Shown in pieces: positions 1 to 11,100 of a stretch of DNA of 64,000 bases. Below the pieces are notes generated by a model. It was not told the DNA's origin and made no database searches. It saw only the letters and a list, made by a program, of their open reading frames with translations. The position numbers and the translations under genes are program-made. Where the stretch lies: assembly GCF_902459505.1 (NCBI RefSeq), contig NC_047096.1, forward strand, positions 3,286,001 through 3,350,000, in the 5' to 3' direction. The DNA is from Geotrypetes seraphini. Lineage: Eukaryota; Chordata; Amphibia; Gymnophiona; Dermophiidae. The stretch's first letter is position 1. Every line of letters starts with the position of its first letter.

Positions 1-754
1 GTACTACTCGAAAGGGTCCAGAGAAGAGTGACTAAGATGGTTAAGGGGTTGGAGGAGCTGCTGTACAGCGAAAGATTAGAGAAACTGGGCCTCTTTCCCT
101 CGAACAGAGGAGATTGAGAGGGGACATGATCGAAACATTCAAGGTACTGAAGGGAATAGACTTAGTAGATAAGGACAGGTTGTTCACCCTCTCCAAGGTA
201 GGGAGAACGAGAGGGCACTCTCTAAAATTGAAAGGGGACAGATTCCGTACAAATGTAAGGAAGTTCTTCTTCACCCATAGTGGTGGAGAGCTGGACCGCT
301 CTTCCAGAGTCTGTTGTAGGGGAAAACACCCTCCAGGGTTTCAAATCTAAGCTGGACAAGTTCCTGCTAAATTGGAATGTACGCAGGTGAGGCTGGACTC
401 ATTTAGAGCACTGGTCTTTGACCTGGGAACCGCCATGTAAGCGGACTGCTGGGCAGGATGGACCCAGACACTCTCTAAAATTGAAAGGGGATAGATTCCA
501 TATGAACGTAAGTTCTTCTTCACCCAGAGAGTGGTAGAAAACTGGAACACTCTTCCGGAGGCTGTCGTAGGGGAAACCACCCTCCAGGGATTCAAGACAA
601 AGTTAGACAAGTTCATAATGAACAAGGACGTACCCTGGTAGGACTAGTCTGTTAGGGCGCTGGTCTTTGACCAAAGGGCCTCCACATGAGCGGACTGCTG
701 GGCACGATGGACCACCGGTCTGACCCAGCAGCGGCAATTCTTATGTTCTTACGA
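1..754 (+). mobile_element. CR1-like LINE 3' end with an internal partial tandem duplication
   Basis: The first part encodes the CR1 ORF2 C-terminal pattern (RRLRGDMIETFKVLKGIDL...). At about 470 the sequence jumps back: the block starting CACTCTCTAAAATTGAAAGG at about 215 recurs at about 472, so roughly 255 bases are duplicated. The 3' end is ...GCGGCAATTCTTATGTTCTTA. It is 5'-truncated by the window edge and pseudogenic. Confidence 0.85.
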
Positions 755-759
755 CAGCC

Positions 760-1440
760 TTAAAGCAAATCTATTTTGCACTGGAAGTTAATGGCCAGTT
801 TCTAGAGTCTGCAACTGCTCTTTGTACATTCACTCTCCCCTCCTCCCAGACCCAGAGGGAACACCATTTCTTCTGATTCTCAAAACAGTTGTAAAACAGC
901 CTGATGCTACAAGAAAAAGCACCAAATCAAAAGCTATTAGCGTTTAAGAGAACTGCAGTAGTAATGCTGCTCTTTCTGCACAGAAAACAGGAGATCCCAA
1001 AAACTTCCATGTTGACAGCTCTGAGTTGCAAGCTATATGACTGGGAAATTGGGCCAGATTCTCTTTATAAATGTGGTGATTCTGGCTACCTCATTTTGTA
1101 AGTTAGTTACTCAACCTGGCTCTCCTTCCAACCAGGCAATGAATAGCAATCAGTCACTTTCTTCAACCTGCAGCACAATCTGAAGAAATGCAATTTTTAG
1201 TTTTCAGTTGAAAGCAAGACCAAACACCGTTTTTGTATTATTATTTTTACATTTATCTTTGTGGCTGGACCCTGGAAGAAGGTCGGTGACGCAGCCCATG
1301 TCAGCTCTATGCCACTATAATACTGTGTATTTCGTGTCATTTTATATTTTATTGTGTTTTCTCTGCAACGATTTGTAATAAATCAAAACAACAAGATACT
1401 AGTCCCACTTACCTTTTCCATTTTTGCTCTGCAGTTGGCC
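760..1440. other. Unassigned AT-rich stretch
   Basis: No gene, RNA or recognised repeat seen. It lies downstream of the proposed ELK4 3' end. Confidence 0.4.
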
Positions 1441-3354
1441 TTTTTTGTGTTTTCCTGTACAATCAGAAGAAACATGGACCAGTTTTTGTTAAAAATATTT
1501 ATTAAAAGAAAAATACACTTTTGCAGCATAACTGCACATATCTGCATGTTTGGACTTAAAAGTCCAGTTTGCTACAATGCTTTTTTAAAGCCAGTTTGCA
1601 TTATTATACAGAGCAAATACTCCTCTGTCAGTTCCCACATATTGGGTGGGTGGAGGGGAGAGGGGACAGGGGACTATGACATGTTATACTTTACCCCTTT
1701 CTTTCTTAAAAAAAATTATATATATACATATACACACATTACATTATATATTGGGTTTCTTTTAGCACAAAATTTGAAGCTACATATTAACCACTTACCG
1801 AGCATTGACCCATGAACTGTGCACGGAAAAGGTCGAGGTACCACAAAAAAATGGCAATAACCTGCCAACATCATGAAATGTGATTGGTGCACCAGAACAA
1901 TGATCGTTTTAGTGGGAACCAGCCACATTTAGTGGCATCAGACTGGTCACAGTTACTTTCTAACAGACTGGAACAAGTCAAATGCAAAACAAATGGCCAG
2001 GTTAGAGAAAGGCGTGCAGTGACCAACTAATCTCTGCACTGTGCTGCTGGCAATCATAATTTAACAAATATTTTTTGGCCACTACAAAATTCAATGGCCT
2101 CATGACAGGCATTTCTGTCCCAGGTCCAAACCCTCAGCCCCCTCATTAAGCAAAGATCATCAAAATCAGTCTTTTTCTGTTGGATGTCCTGTGGGCAGGG
2201 GTCTTGGCCTGGGGACAGAATGCTATCGGCTCTTTCTAATTTTGGGTTGGTATTTTAATAAACAAATTGGACCCCCTATTCAACCATTCCTGTGCTTCCA
2301 GAATGGCAGGACATAAAAGACTGATACATATATATTTTTTTTAAAAAAACTACTGTAAATATATAAAATCCTCCAGAAAAATCAAGGAACACTTAGGTGA
2401 AGTTTCCCCCTTAAATTCTATTCTTTGATTTTTCAAATTACAACCTCCAGATAGCTCCTAGAGACTCTTTTTCTGTTGCAGCATTGATTAAGTGCCATGG
2501 TTAAGGCAGAAATAGACTATCTCAAAAAACCCACAGGGTACAAAAGGCAAAACACGGACATCACTTGATAAAACAGTCAATATCATTCCTACTGCACAAT
2601 GTCCAATAAAGTCCCAGGAAAAAAGAACTACCATATCTTGATTTTCAGTATTTAAAGGGTGGCAAAAATCCCTCTAGTTGCTGGTGGCCACTTGGCTTCA
2701 TGCAGATGAAAACCGGTGGTCATTTTGGCTGGCTGTTTCTGCCTCCGTTATTAATATTTGTTAACAGTTGACTGCTATTTCACACACTCTGGCACATGAG
2801 AGGAGGTTTGTCAAATATAATTAACATTATGGAGACAAAAAGCAAAGTTCACTTTTGGTAAATCTATCTTCGCATGAGAATAAAGAGGCACCAAGATCAC
2901 AAACCAAACTGAGCAAGCGTTTGCCATCCAGTAATGTGCCTTCAGCAACCAAGGCTGATGCTCTGGGTACGTTTCCCCTCCCTCCAGGGTTATATTTTGT
3001 GAGCAGAGTAAAGCAGGGTCCAGTAAACATGTTTGCTACAAATACTGTACTTGGAAACCTCAAGCAATTCAAGTACGATGTGAACAGGACCTCACTGTGG
3101 TCTCAAAGGCATAAAAACCCTAGATTTACTCTTCAGCACAGGAAAGGTGAGCTGCCCTCACTGGAGGATAGGAAGCAGACCTAAATTTTAGGTTATTCTC
3201 TCCTATCACAGAAATGGGATGGAAATGTTTTCCTATTACTTCCACTACAGGACAAAGGTTTCTCAGACAGAAGGAGCCCATTTTCTGTGTGTATTCATTC
3301 CCCCCCTCCACCCCCGTTTTCCTAATTTCTTGGTACCAATGGACTCCCCAGCCT

Positions 3355-3530
3355 TAAAAGTTCACATATTCTTTGGCACCATTATAAGGCACTGAACCCG
3401 AGAACCAAGTTCGAATCCCACTGTAACTCCCTGTGACTCTGGGCCAGTCACTTAACTCTTCACTGCCCGGGTACAAAACCGCTTTGACTGTAACCACACA
3501 AAGGCAGTATATCAAATCTCATTTCTTTTT
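3355..3530 (+). repeat. L2/SINE-like 3' tail
   Basis: Contains TTCGAATCCCACTGTAAC, GGGCCAGTCACTTAACTC and a GGCAGTATATCAAATC ending. The same consensus recurs at 47430-47565 and partly at 15836-15920, so it is an interspersed family with an L2-like tail. Confidence 0.6.
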
Positions 3531-3910
3531 CCTTTCTTCCTGCAAGCAGTTAAAATCTAATGGCAAAAAGTGCTCCACCGGTCCATCGTACCAAAAGATA
3601 TATTTGCAATTTGAGATTAGAATAGTCCAGCATCTGACACTTTAGAAAGAAAAGAGTGTATTCCATGCACACAACTTTACATACTGAGCCATCACGTCTT
3701 GAAAACAAAAAAGTGACCAAATCCCACAGCTCTAAGTGCCTTATAAGGCCATCAGTCCTACTATCTCATCTTTTTAATTTTTAACCATACATATTCCAGA
3801 CACCACACAGCTGTGTTTTTCATCAAGCTAGTTTGATTTCCAGGATTACCAAAAGCAATACACCAAGATAAATGTGTAGACGTTGGAGACCCATTATATG
3901 CAAACCTGAC
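3530..3910. other. Unassigned stretch, possibly ELK4 3' UTR
   Basis: Nothing recognisable on either strand; AT-rich and free of long frames. Confidence 0.35.
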
Positions 3911-3914
3911 TCGT

Positions 3915-4640
3915 AATGTATATACTTGAATATAAACAAAGACTTTTGGGTTAAAAAAAGGCCCAAAAATAGGGGTCTCGGTTTATATTCAGGTCAGTGC
4001 TGACCCATCCTTCTCCCAAATCTGTTGCAGGCCTTCGCTGGGCTTGTGATAAGACCTGGTGGTCCAACGGAGGGTCGGGACAGGAGGGATCCCTTCCGTC
4101 TCCTGCCCTGAATGACTTTAAACAACTGTTTTCTCCCTCCTGCCACCTTCGTATACCTGTTAAGTTCCTGGTGGTCCAGCAGTGAACTGTGGCAGGAGCA
4201 ACCTTCCTTCACGGTCCCACAAGAATTCACAGCAGCCAATTAGCTAGTGGCTCTGCACGAGCAGGAGTGAAGGAAGGTTGCTCCTGCCGCAGTTCACTGC
4301 TGGACCACCAGGGACTTAACAGGTACACAGAGGGGGAAGGAGACGGGAGAGATCCCGCCTGTCCTGACCCACCAGTGGACCACTAGGATTTATGGTCGGC
4401 CTGCAAGACATCGGGAGGGAGTGGGGACATTGTACAGAGCCTGACAGGGCAGGGAGGAATGGCAAATAGGGTGCAGAGCCTAGCAGGGAGAGAGGGGGGT
4501 TGGGTGCAGAGCTTGACAAGGCAGGGCACTGCATTTTAATATTAAGGCCTCCCCCCCCCCCAGTTTATATTTGAGTCAACCTTTCTCCTTCTTTTGGGGG
4601 GAAAAAGGGCTACCTTGGTTTATTTTTGAATATACTGTAT
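3915..4640. mobile_element. Palindromic nonautonomous DNA transposon with an inner inverted repeat
   Basis: Outer ends are inverted (ATACTTGAATATAAACAAAG on the left; GGTTTATTTTTGAATATACT on the right). Inside, a roughly 54-base arm at 4160-4213 (TTAAGTTCCTGGTGGTCCAG ...) is repeated almost perfectly in reverse at 4266-4321. No transposase is encoded, so it is a large MITE or foldback element. A poly-C run lies at 4551-4560. Confidence 0.7.
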
Positions 4641-4642
4641 AT

Positions 4643-4838
4643 CAGGGCTGCCCAAGGCCAGTCCTCGAGATCTACTGGCAGGCCAGGTTTTCAGGATATC
4701 CACAATGAACATGCATGAGAGAGAGATTTGCATACCAAGAAGGCAGTGCAGGCAAATCTCTCTCATGCATATTCATTGTGGATATCCTGAAAACCTGGCC
4801 TGCCAGTAGATCTCGAGGACCGGCCTTGGGCAGCCCTG
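4643..4838. mobile_element. hAT-type palindromic MITE (CAGGGCTGCCCAAGG ends)
   Basis: Near-perfect hairpin with terminal inverted repeats CAGGGCTGCCCAAGGCC/GGCCTTGGGCAGCCCTG and core TTTCAGGATATCCACAATG plus its reverse. It belongs to the same superfamily as the CAGGGGTAGGCAA and CAGTGATTCCCAAC elements below. No clear 8-bp target duplication; it abuts the preceding element. Confidence 0.8.
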
Positions 4839-4859
4839 CGAGTGTATATGGCATATTCA

Positions 4860-5560
4860 TTGTGCTAATGCTGAAAATCAAGTGAGTGGTGTGTCTCCAG
4901 GACAGGACTGGAAAGCACTGCCATGCAATACTGGAATATGCTGCCCTGGCTTCTCAACGTCAATGAGAAATCCTTCCGGCTTGAGTACTGTCACCAGCTC
5001 AGAGTGATGCACAGCACAACATGACAGCCAAATACTGAGGTGGGGAAATCATGGTCCAAATACAAATCACCACAGGTGACGTCTGTCAGTAGAACGGATT
5101 TTGCTTTCATTGTGTTTTAATGCCAAATTTCTAAAAGTGAAACTTCACCCAGAAAATCTAGTGCTTATTTTCGATAAGGTTTCTTTCCTCCTCTTAAAAA
5201 GAGGACATGTTTTAGACACATCTCCAAGGAAAAGAACATCTTTCTAAAGAATTAGCATAAATTGCATTTTTAATACAATTTTTGCTCTCTCTAATCAAAC
5301 TGCTGGGCACTGCCATTCTGTCGCTCTACAGGACTCCTAAGATACAGGACCATCCACCCGCTTTGACCTGACTTGGCAAGGAGATGCCAATCTCCATTAG
5401 TGCTAATACAAAGTCTTAAAAAATCAAAAGCTGCAGGGTTTCTGCTGTCAACTTCAATAAACACACCACCCTCTTTCAAAGGGGTTTCTAGTTCCTCTTA
5501 GTAATGTTGGCTTTCTTTGGTTAATACAAACAAGATCATCCAGTCAAACTGGATCACTCT
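4860..5560. other. Unassigned stretch
   Basis: No recognisable feature; short frames are not family-like. Confidence 0.35.
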
Positions 5561-5569
5561 CCCAACAAA

Positions 5570-5885
5570 TGATTTTCATGTTGAGAATGCTGGAAGAGCT
5601 TCTCCATCCCTGGGCTAATCCCACCTATCCCTTCAGAACCTGGTATGGGTAATGCAATATGACAGTCGAGACTGGCCCATCCATTCTGCCCAGCTATCCC
5701 AGTTCATTATGCTAAGGCGATTTCCCAACTGTTAGAGCTGCTCAAAATATCAACTTACTCCTAATTCTCCTCTCTTTATAGTCTTTGGCAGAGGAAAAAC
5801 TAGACACTCACAAAAAGTTGGGCAGACTGGATGGACCATACAGGTCTCTCTATCTGCCATCATTTACTATGCAATTATGTTAAGT
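5570..5885 (+). mobile_element. CR1-like LINE 3' fragment (TTACTATG subfamily), degraded
   Basis: The end reads TTGGGCAGACTGGATGGACC then CTGCCATCATTTACTATG, the 3' signature of a CR1 subfamily seen again at 6350-6670, 45800-46215 and 49830-50225. Upstream part is poorly preserved. Confidence 0.65.
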
Positions 5886-6349
5886 AGTAAACAAATCAGA
5901 GTGCACAAATTTATTAAAGCCAGTGTTTCTCTGTTTCACTCTGGGAACTTTGTACCGTGCAGGTGCATTTCCTTAACACGACATGCCGGCATTCATACTT
6001 TCCACTCGCATGTGTCAGCTTGTTTGGAACTAAAGGTGCATTCTTTCTCTGGTAAGGCCTACTGGCGCTCTCACACATAGCGAGACTCATTCCTGCCTGT
6101 AAGGAAGTAAGGCAGAGTGACCTCAGGGTGGGAATTTTTCTTCATAAAGCAACGGAGACAGAGAAGGATTTCAACCTCACAAGGCCTGGGCAATTAAAGC
6201 AGATGCCACAAACTCTGGTCTGTTGCTACACAAAAGTTTTCATGATTAATTGCTGGTCATGCAACTGCATACGATTATCCTAGATCACTTTAGAGCGAGG
6301 CTGCAAAATTTCTTTTTAAAAAGACAACGGCACTAAGGGTTCTTGGATT

Positions 6350-6673
6350 TATCCTCTCAAGGTATCACAGACGATGTGGTATGGAACTGTGGATCCTCCT
6401 GCCACAAGCTGCTGACTCTGTGCACTTAAACTGTTTCAACCCCAACTATCATCAACTATCGAAGGTTAAGATGGGCTGGAGTGAGCTTTGATGGAGACTC
6501 CAGTAGATAGAACCTAAGCACACTACCGGGCAAGGCTCTGGGTTTGTGGCCCAGAAATATCTAAGAAAAAGGACCATTTAAATTAAATGATTAATTTATG
6601 GAGCATGTATGTTGGGCAGACTGGATAGACCATTTGGGTCTTTACCTGCCGTCATTTACTATGTTACTATGTA
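6350..6673 (+). mobile_element. CR1-like LINE 3' end (TTACTATG subfamily)
   Basis: Ends GCCGTCATTTACTATG TTACTATG. It meets the next copy tail to tail at about 6674. Near-identical text occurs at 50040-50225. Confidence 0.75.
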
Positions 6674-7140
6674 GTAACATAACATAGTAAATGACGGCAT
6701 TTAAGACCTGAATGGTCCATCCAGTCTGCCCATTAGTTATCCTCATTAAAAAAATCCATAATTAAGTTAACTTGTCTCTTCTTTGCTATTTCTGGGTCGT
6801 AGACTGTAAAGTCCACCTAGTATTGTCCTAGGTTCCAAATGCCATCTAATCAAGCCATTGTGACATCACTGCTGAAGTTGGCTCTTAGGTATTGGTGGAA
6901 TAAGGCATTATGACATCACAATCTCAGCTCTGGAATGAGGCTACTCTTTGGGGTTCTGCCAGGTAACATACAGCAGATAAAGACCTGAACGGTACATCCA
7001 GTCTGCCCATAAGTTATACTCATTTTAAAAATCCATGATTAGATTAACTTGTCTCTTCTTTGATCTTTCTGGGCCATAGACTGTAGAGTCTGGTATTGTT
7101 CTAGGTTCCAAATGCTGAAGTTGCCGTCCAAACTCACTCC
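6674..7140 (-). mobile_element. Two CR1-like LINE 3' fragments in minus orientation
   Basis: A first copy starts CATAGTAAATGACGGCATTT (reverse of the tail) and a second begins at about 6962 with AACATACAGCAGATAAAGAC. Between them is a CATTGTGACATCACTG block also found at 43575, 44780 and 57720, thus part of the same LINE family. Confidence 0.7.
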
Positions 7141-7144
7141 AGCC

Positions 7145-7306
7145 CAGGGGTGTCAAAGTCCCTCTTCGGGGGCCGCAATCGAGTCGGGTTTTCAGGATTT
7201 CCCCAATGAATATGCATGAGATCTATTTGCATGCACTGCTTTCATTGTACGTTAATAGATCTCATGCATATTCATTGGGGGAAATCCTGAAACCCATCCC
7301 GTTTGT
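7145..7306. mobile_element. hAT-type palindromic MITE, right end incomplete
   Basis: Starts CAGGGGTGTCAAAGTCC and carries the paired core ATGAATATGCATGAGATC and its reverse. The right terminal repeat is missing; the adjoining sequence is a LINE. Confidence 0.75.
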
Positions 7307-7307
7307 T

Positions 7308-7560
7308 TGCAGGATATCTACCGTCCTCTTGTTCCATATTAGTGGAGTTCCCATTGATCTGCTCGCCTCACTCATTGCTCCCTTTTCCAGATCATTACTG
7401 CATTTCAAAAACAGCAACAACCCCAGAACAGAGCCCTGAAGCATTTCGCTACCTCTTTTCAATGAGAAAAACACAATCCCATTCTTTTTCTTATCCTTGA
7501 ACCAGTTAGCAGTACGCAGCCACCTATCATCAAATACAACCTGAAAATCCACATGCATTA
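7308..7560 (-). mobile_element. CR1-like LINE reverse-transcriptase fragment, degraded
   Basis: Minus-strand translation gives WLRTANWFKDKKKN and QGSVLGLLLFLKCSNDLEKG, resembling the QGSVLGPLLFNIYINDL core of CR1 reverse transcriptase. Several changes break the frame. Confidence 0.5.
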
Positions 7561-8058
7561 CAAATCAACCAGCTCATCTTTGGCCACATTTCTTCCCAAC
7601 TTTAAAAAAATGCCTAAAGATCAGAAAGGCAAAGACTTCCCTTTCCTAAATCCTCGCCGGCTCTTCCCCCATTACTCCCAATTCAACCCTGTGCCCGATA
7701 ACCTTTTTAAAAGCAACTTGCACCACACAAATCTCGGGGATAGTGCCCGACTTGAATGCTGGCTGCCATCTTGTGCAAACGATGCCGAGCTCATCGAGGA
7801 AGCCCCCGATGCTCAGAAGACCCCACTACTTCAAAAAGCAAATAGAAAGATACATTTGGAGGAGCAACTCCAGTTAAGGCATGTTTCCTTCTGGATTCCC
7901 ATTTCTGAATGCTGGGAATATTTTATAAAGGCATCATAGCTGAAAATGGTGGCAACAGTTACGTGAAGATAGTCTGGTCTGCAAAGGTAACGACAATAAT
8001 GGATGATGCTAAATTTTCTATCCTCATTCAACCCAGTTTGTGCTGTGGTGGCTCTATG

Positions 8059-8157
8059 CTACGTCCTCTGCAGGTCTGGTGAGAAAGGCCCAGGGGTAGA
8101 TGGTCCATCCATGTTAGACAAGGTCAGAGAACTGTGGTTATTTAATACCGATGGAAA
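8059..8157 (-). CDS. ELK4: ELK4 exon 5: C-terminal coding part and stop codon
   Basis: After acceptor TTTTTCAG at 8158 the exon reads [18 protein letters not shown] and then [14 protein letters not shown] followed by TAG at 8059-8061. This is the conserved ELK4 C-terminus (human ends PFSPDLQKT). It is 33 codons including the stop. The 3' untranslated region continues to lower coordinates. Confidence 0.95.
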   Translation of the reverse strand, partial: FPSVLNNHSSLTLSNMDGPSTPGPFSPDLQRT

Positions 8158-11100
8158 CTGAAAAACATAAGAACAAAAACAGGCTTTCAAATCTCTCCTC
8201 CTCACACACAGCACTTGGACATTTCAGATAAGACTAAGGGCTAATCGTTAAGACCATGCGAGTCGCTGTTGGACAATTTTTTGGCCTACTCTGGAACAGC
8301 GATTGATGCTCCAACAAGTTTGAATGCAAAAGATTTGCATGGAGATTCGCCGCAATCACATCCAATCGGTCACTGTGAGAGCGACTTTGACACAAGCACT
8401 GAGCCAGTTTGGGGAAGCCCGAACAGCTGAGCAGCAGGAGAAGCCCCAAAGCAGCCTCCTGCCCCTCAGCTGTTAGGGCTTTTTTAATGGCACAGATATT
8501 GTGCGTGTGTTACACAAGCACAATATCTGTCCCATTAAAAAAAGGCATCCTGCCGAATAACCCCAGTATCAAAAAATTGGCAATAGGGCTGCCCACTCCC
8601 TCCTGCCACCGCAAACCTCCACTGCACTGATCCCCCCATGCAAGTACCCCCTCCCCCGAACTGAACCCTCTCCTCTCCTTCCCCAAAAATCAGCAGGAGG
8701 GCTGCCCACTCCCTCCTGCCGCCATGAACTAACCCCCCCCCCCAACAACCCCTCTACTCCCCACTGGATGCCCCCTGGCCCCCTCGAACCTTCCCTGCAC
8801 CTCAAAACTACTCCCTCCTACTCGCAGGCCCATCACTCCAAAATGGCAGGGCTTTCCCCTTCCCTGTGCATCCTGGGATGCAAGGGGAGGGGCCCAAGGC
8901 CCTGATTGGCCCAGATGCCTAAGGCCCCCCCCCACCTGCTGATTATTTATTTTTTTTAGGAAGTGGAGGGGAAGGGTCAGGTGCGGGGGCATTGCAGGGT
9001 GGGGGGGGTCAGTGCAGTGGGTAGGTTGGTTTGTGGTGATAGGAGGGAGGGGGCATCCCTCCTGCCAGTTTTTGGGGAAGGGGAGGGATCAGTTCAGGGG
9101 GTTCTTGCGGGGAGGGGAGGGTGTCATTGCAGGGGAGATTTACGGTGGCTGGAGGGATGCTGATTTTTAGATACTGGGGTTGCTCATTTGGGGGGGGGGA
9201 GGCATTGGCACAGCACAGCATGGCATTTTTTTTTTAATGTGCATAACATAGAAAAAAATGAAAACCACTATACAGACAGACTTTTTGGGTGTTCTGGGTC
9301 AGTAATACCGATCTGATCCCGGCATGCAAGATTAAGGCATTGATCAGATGCCTGGTTTTAAGATTAATTACCACATTTGCATGCCAGAATCAGAGAATGT
9401 ACGACCACACAGAAAACCATGCGGTGAGCCATTTTGTGCATAAGGTCAGCAAATCCGATTGGTCGTTAAACCAATCCATCAGTAGACGATCGGAGACTTT
9501 GTTACATCTAGCCCTCAGATGAAAATTTTGAAAAGCAGTGTGTTCTAAAAACGACCCACCAAATGATTATACAAGATTAGGAAGGGTTAATTTATTTGTT
9601 AAACTTAACAAAAATCCTGCAGGGACAGTACTTAATACAACAGAAGATTGTTGCACTGAATGAACTAATTACTTTCAGTGCAAACGGCAGACAAGCGTTC
9701 CCAATTTCAGTCTGCACAAAATGAAATGAGAATTTTCACCACACATAGTTTTTAATGGTACTCTAAGCCACTATGTTTTCATAAAACCTCCTGTGAGCTC
9801 AGGCAGACAGCAAACACTGTTTAACAGCCAGACCTCCTAATCATCATCCATCTTTTGCACAGTGGCATATTCTGACAGTCCTGAAAAAACACATATTAGA
9901 CTTTTACATCAATCAGGGACAGAGGAAGCAAGAGGGTAAGTGCTCTCTCATGCAAGCAGAGCGCACCAGTCTGTTAGAAGCAGATAATGAGGACTGCTTC
10001 TACTATATCAGAAAAGATAGGAAGATGCAAAATGATTTTAAAAAAATTCTAGTATTGCAGTTTGCATTCTTCCCGATACCTCCGGTGTTTGTAACTAAAT
10101 GCTGCGGTCAAACTGTCGCAGAGTGTTTTGCTCATACAGCTTTAAAAAAGAAGGTATAAAATGGGATGTGTTGACACCTGCATAAAACCTGCTAAACACA
10201 CATACTATTAACCCTATGCCAACATACCTGGAAAAGGGTGTTGGCACCTTGCAGCCTGGCCGGGCTCAGTGGAGCAAAAGGACTGAGGGTGCTCCAAAAA
10301 TGGATACTGGAGAACAGAGGACTTGGGGTCAGCAAGATTGGGGTCTGAAAGAGAGATCAATTAAGATTTTACAATTCAAAGAGCCCTGGAGACCAACTGT
10401 GATGTCAGCTCTTAGAATGCTCTTCTGTCTTTACAGTAACAGATTAAATTGCCACGCCACTCGGGAATGCCTACGGGGCTCACACAATAGAGGTTTGGAC
10501 TAGAATATGAGGTAGTGTAGACACCTGCAAGCAATTACTTATACTGTGATACATTCATATTATGAATTCTTGCCATCCATGGCCTAAAGGCACCCTCCAC
10601 ATCCACTGTTGGTAAGATTATAAATCTTTACCTAACAGTACACAGAAGGTCATGCCTAGTTTCTGCTACATTCAGCATCATTTCTGCTCAGATCCTTCAT
10701 CCAGCCCGTCCTTAAAGCTGCAGAAAATTGTGCATCAGGGAGAAAGAGAGAAAACGGAATGAACAAAACAAACCTGAGAGAAAAGAGCGGGTGTCAGAGA
10801 CGCAGTAGGCAAGGATGGGCTCAAAATCCCCAGAGGGCTTGGATCACTGCCAGTAAACACAAGAGTAGGGGTCAGCTGTAGCCCAATGGGCTTCTTGGAT
10901 CTAGATGTTGGATTTGTCCTGTCTATCATGTACTGCTGATCTGGTTCTGGATCCTGGGTCTCTGAAGCCAGGCTCTCAGCCTCTTCCAGCTGTTGAGAAG
11001 CAGACTCGGTCTCCGTGTCACTGACTAGCTCAGGGTTAGAGCTCAGCGCTGGAGAAGGTGACCTAGAGGGAATTTGCACGGTGGGAGGAGAGACAGAGGG

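Larger units (their letters stand above)
1440..8058 (-). other. ELK4: Probable ELK4 3' untranslated region, extent uncertain, interrupted by repeats
   Basis: No other gene is recognisable below 8059. The stretch from about 1440 to 3360 is AT-rich, largely free of recognised repeats, and holds a minus-strand AATAAA at about 1496-1501; another lies at about 5908-5913. Human ELK4 is known for a long 3' UTR, so transcription could run several kilobases, but LINE and MITE insertions at 3.4-7.6 kb leave the true end open. Confidence 0.4.

Noticed and set aside
8569-9221. Gly- and Pro-rich frames in ELK4 intron 4
   Set aside because: They lie in the two mirror-image arms of a palindromic GC-rich transposon.
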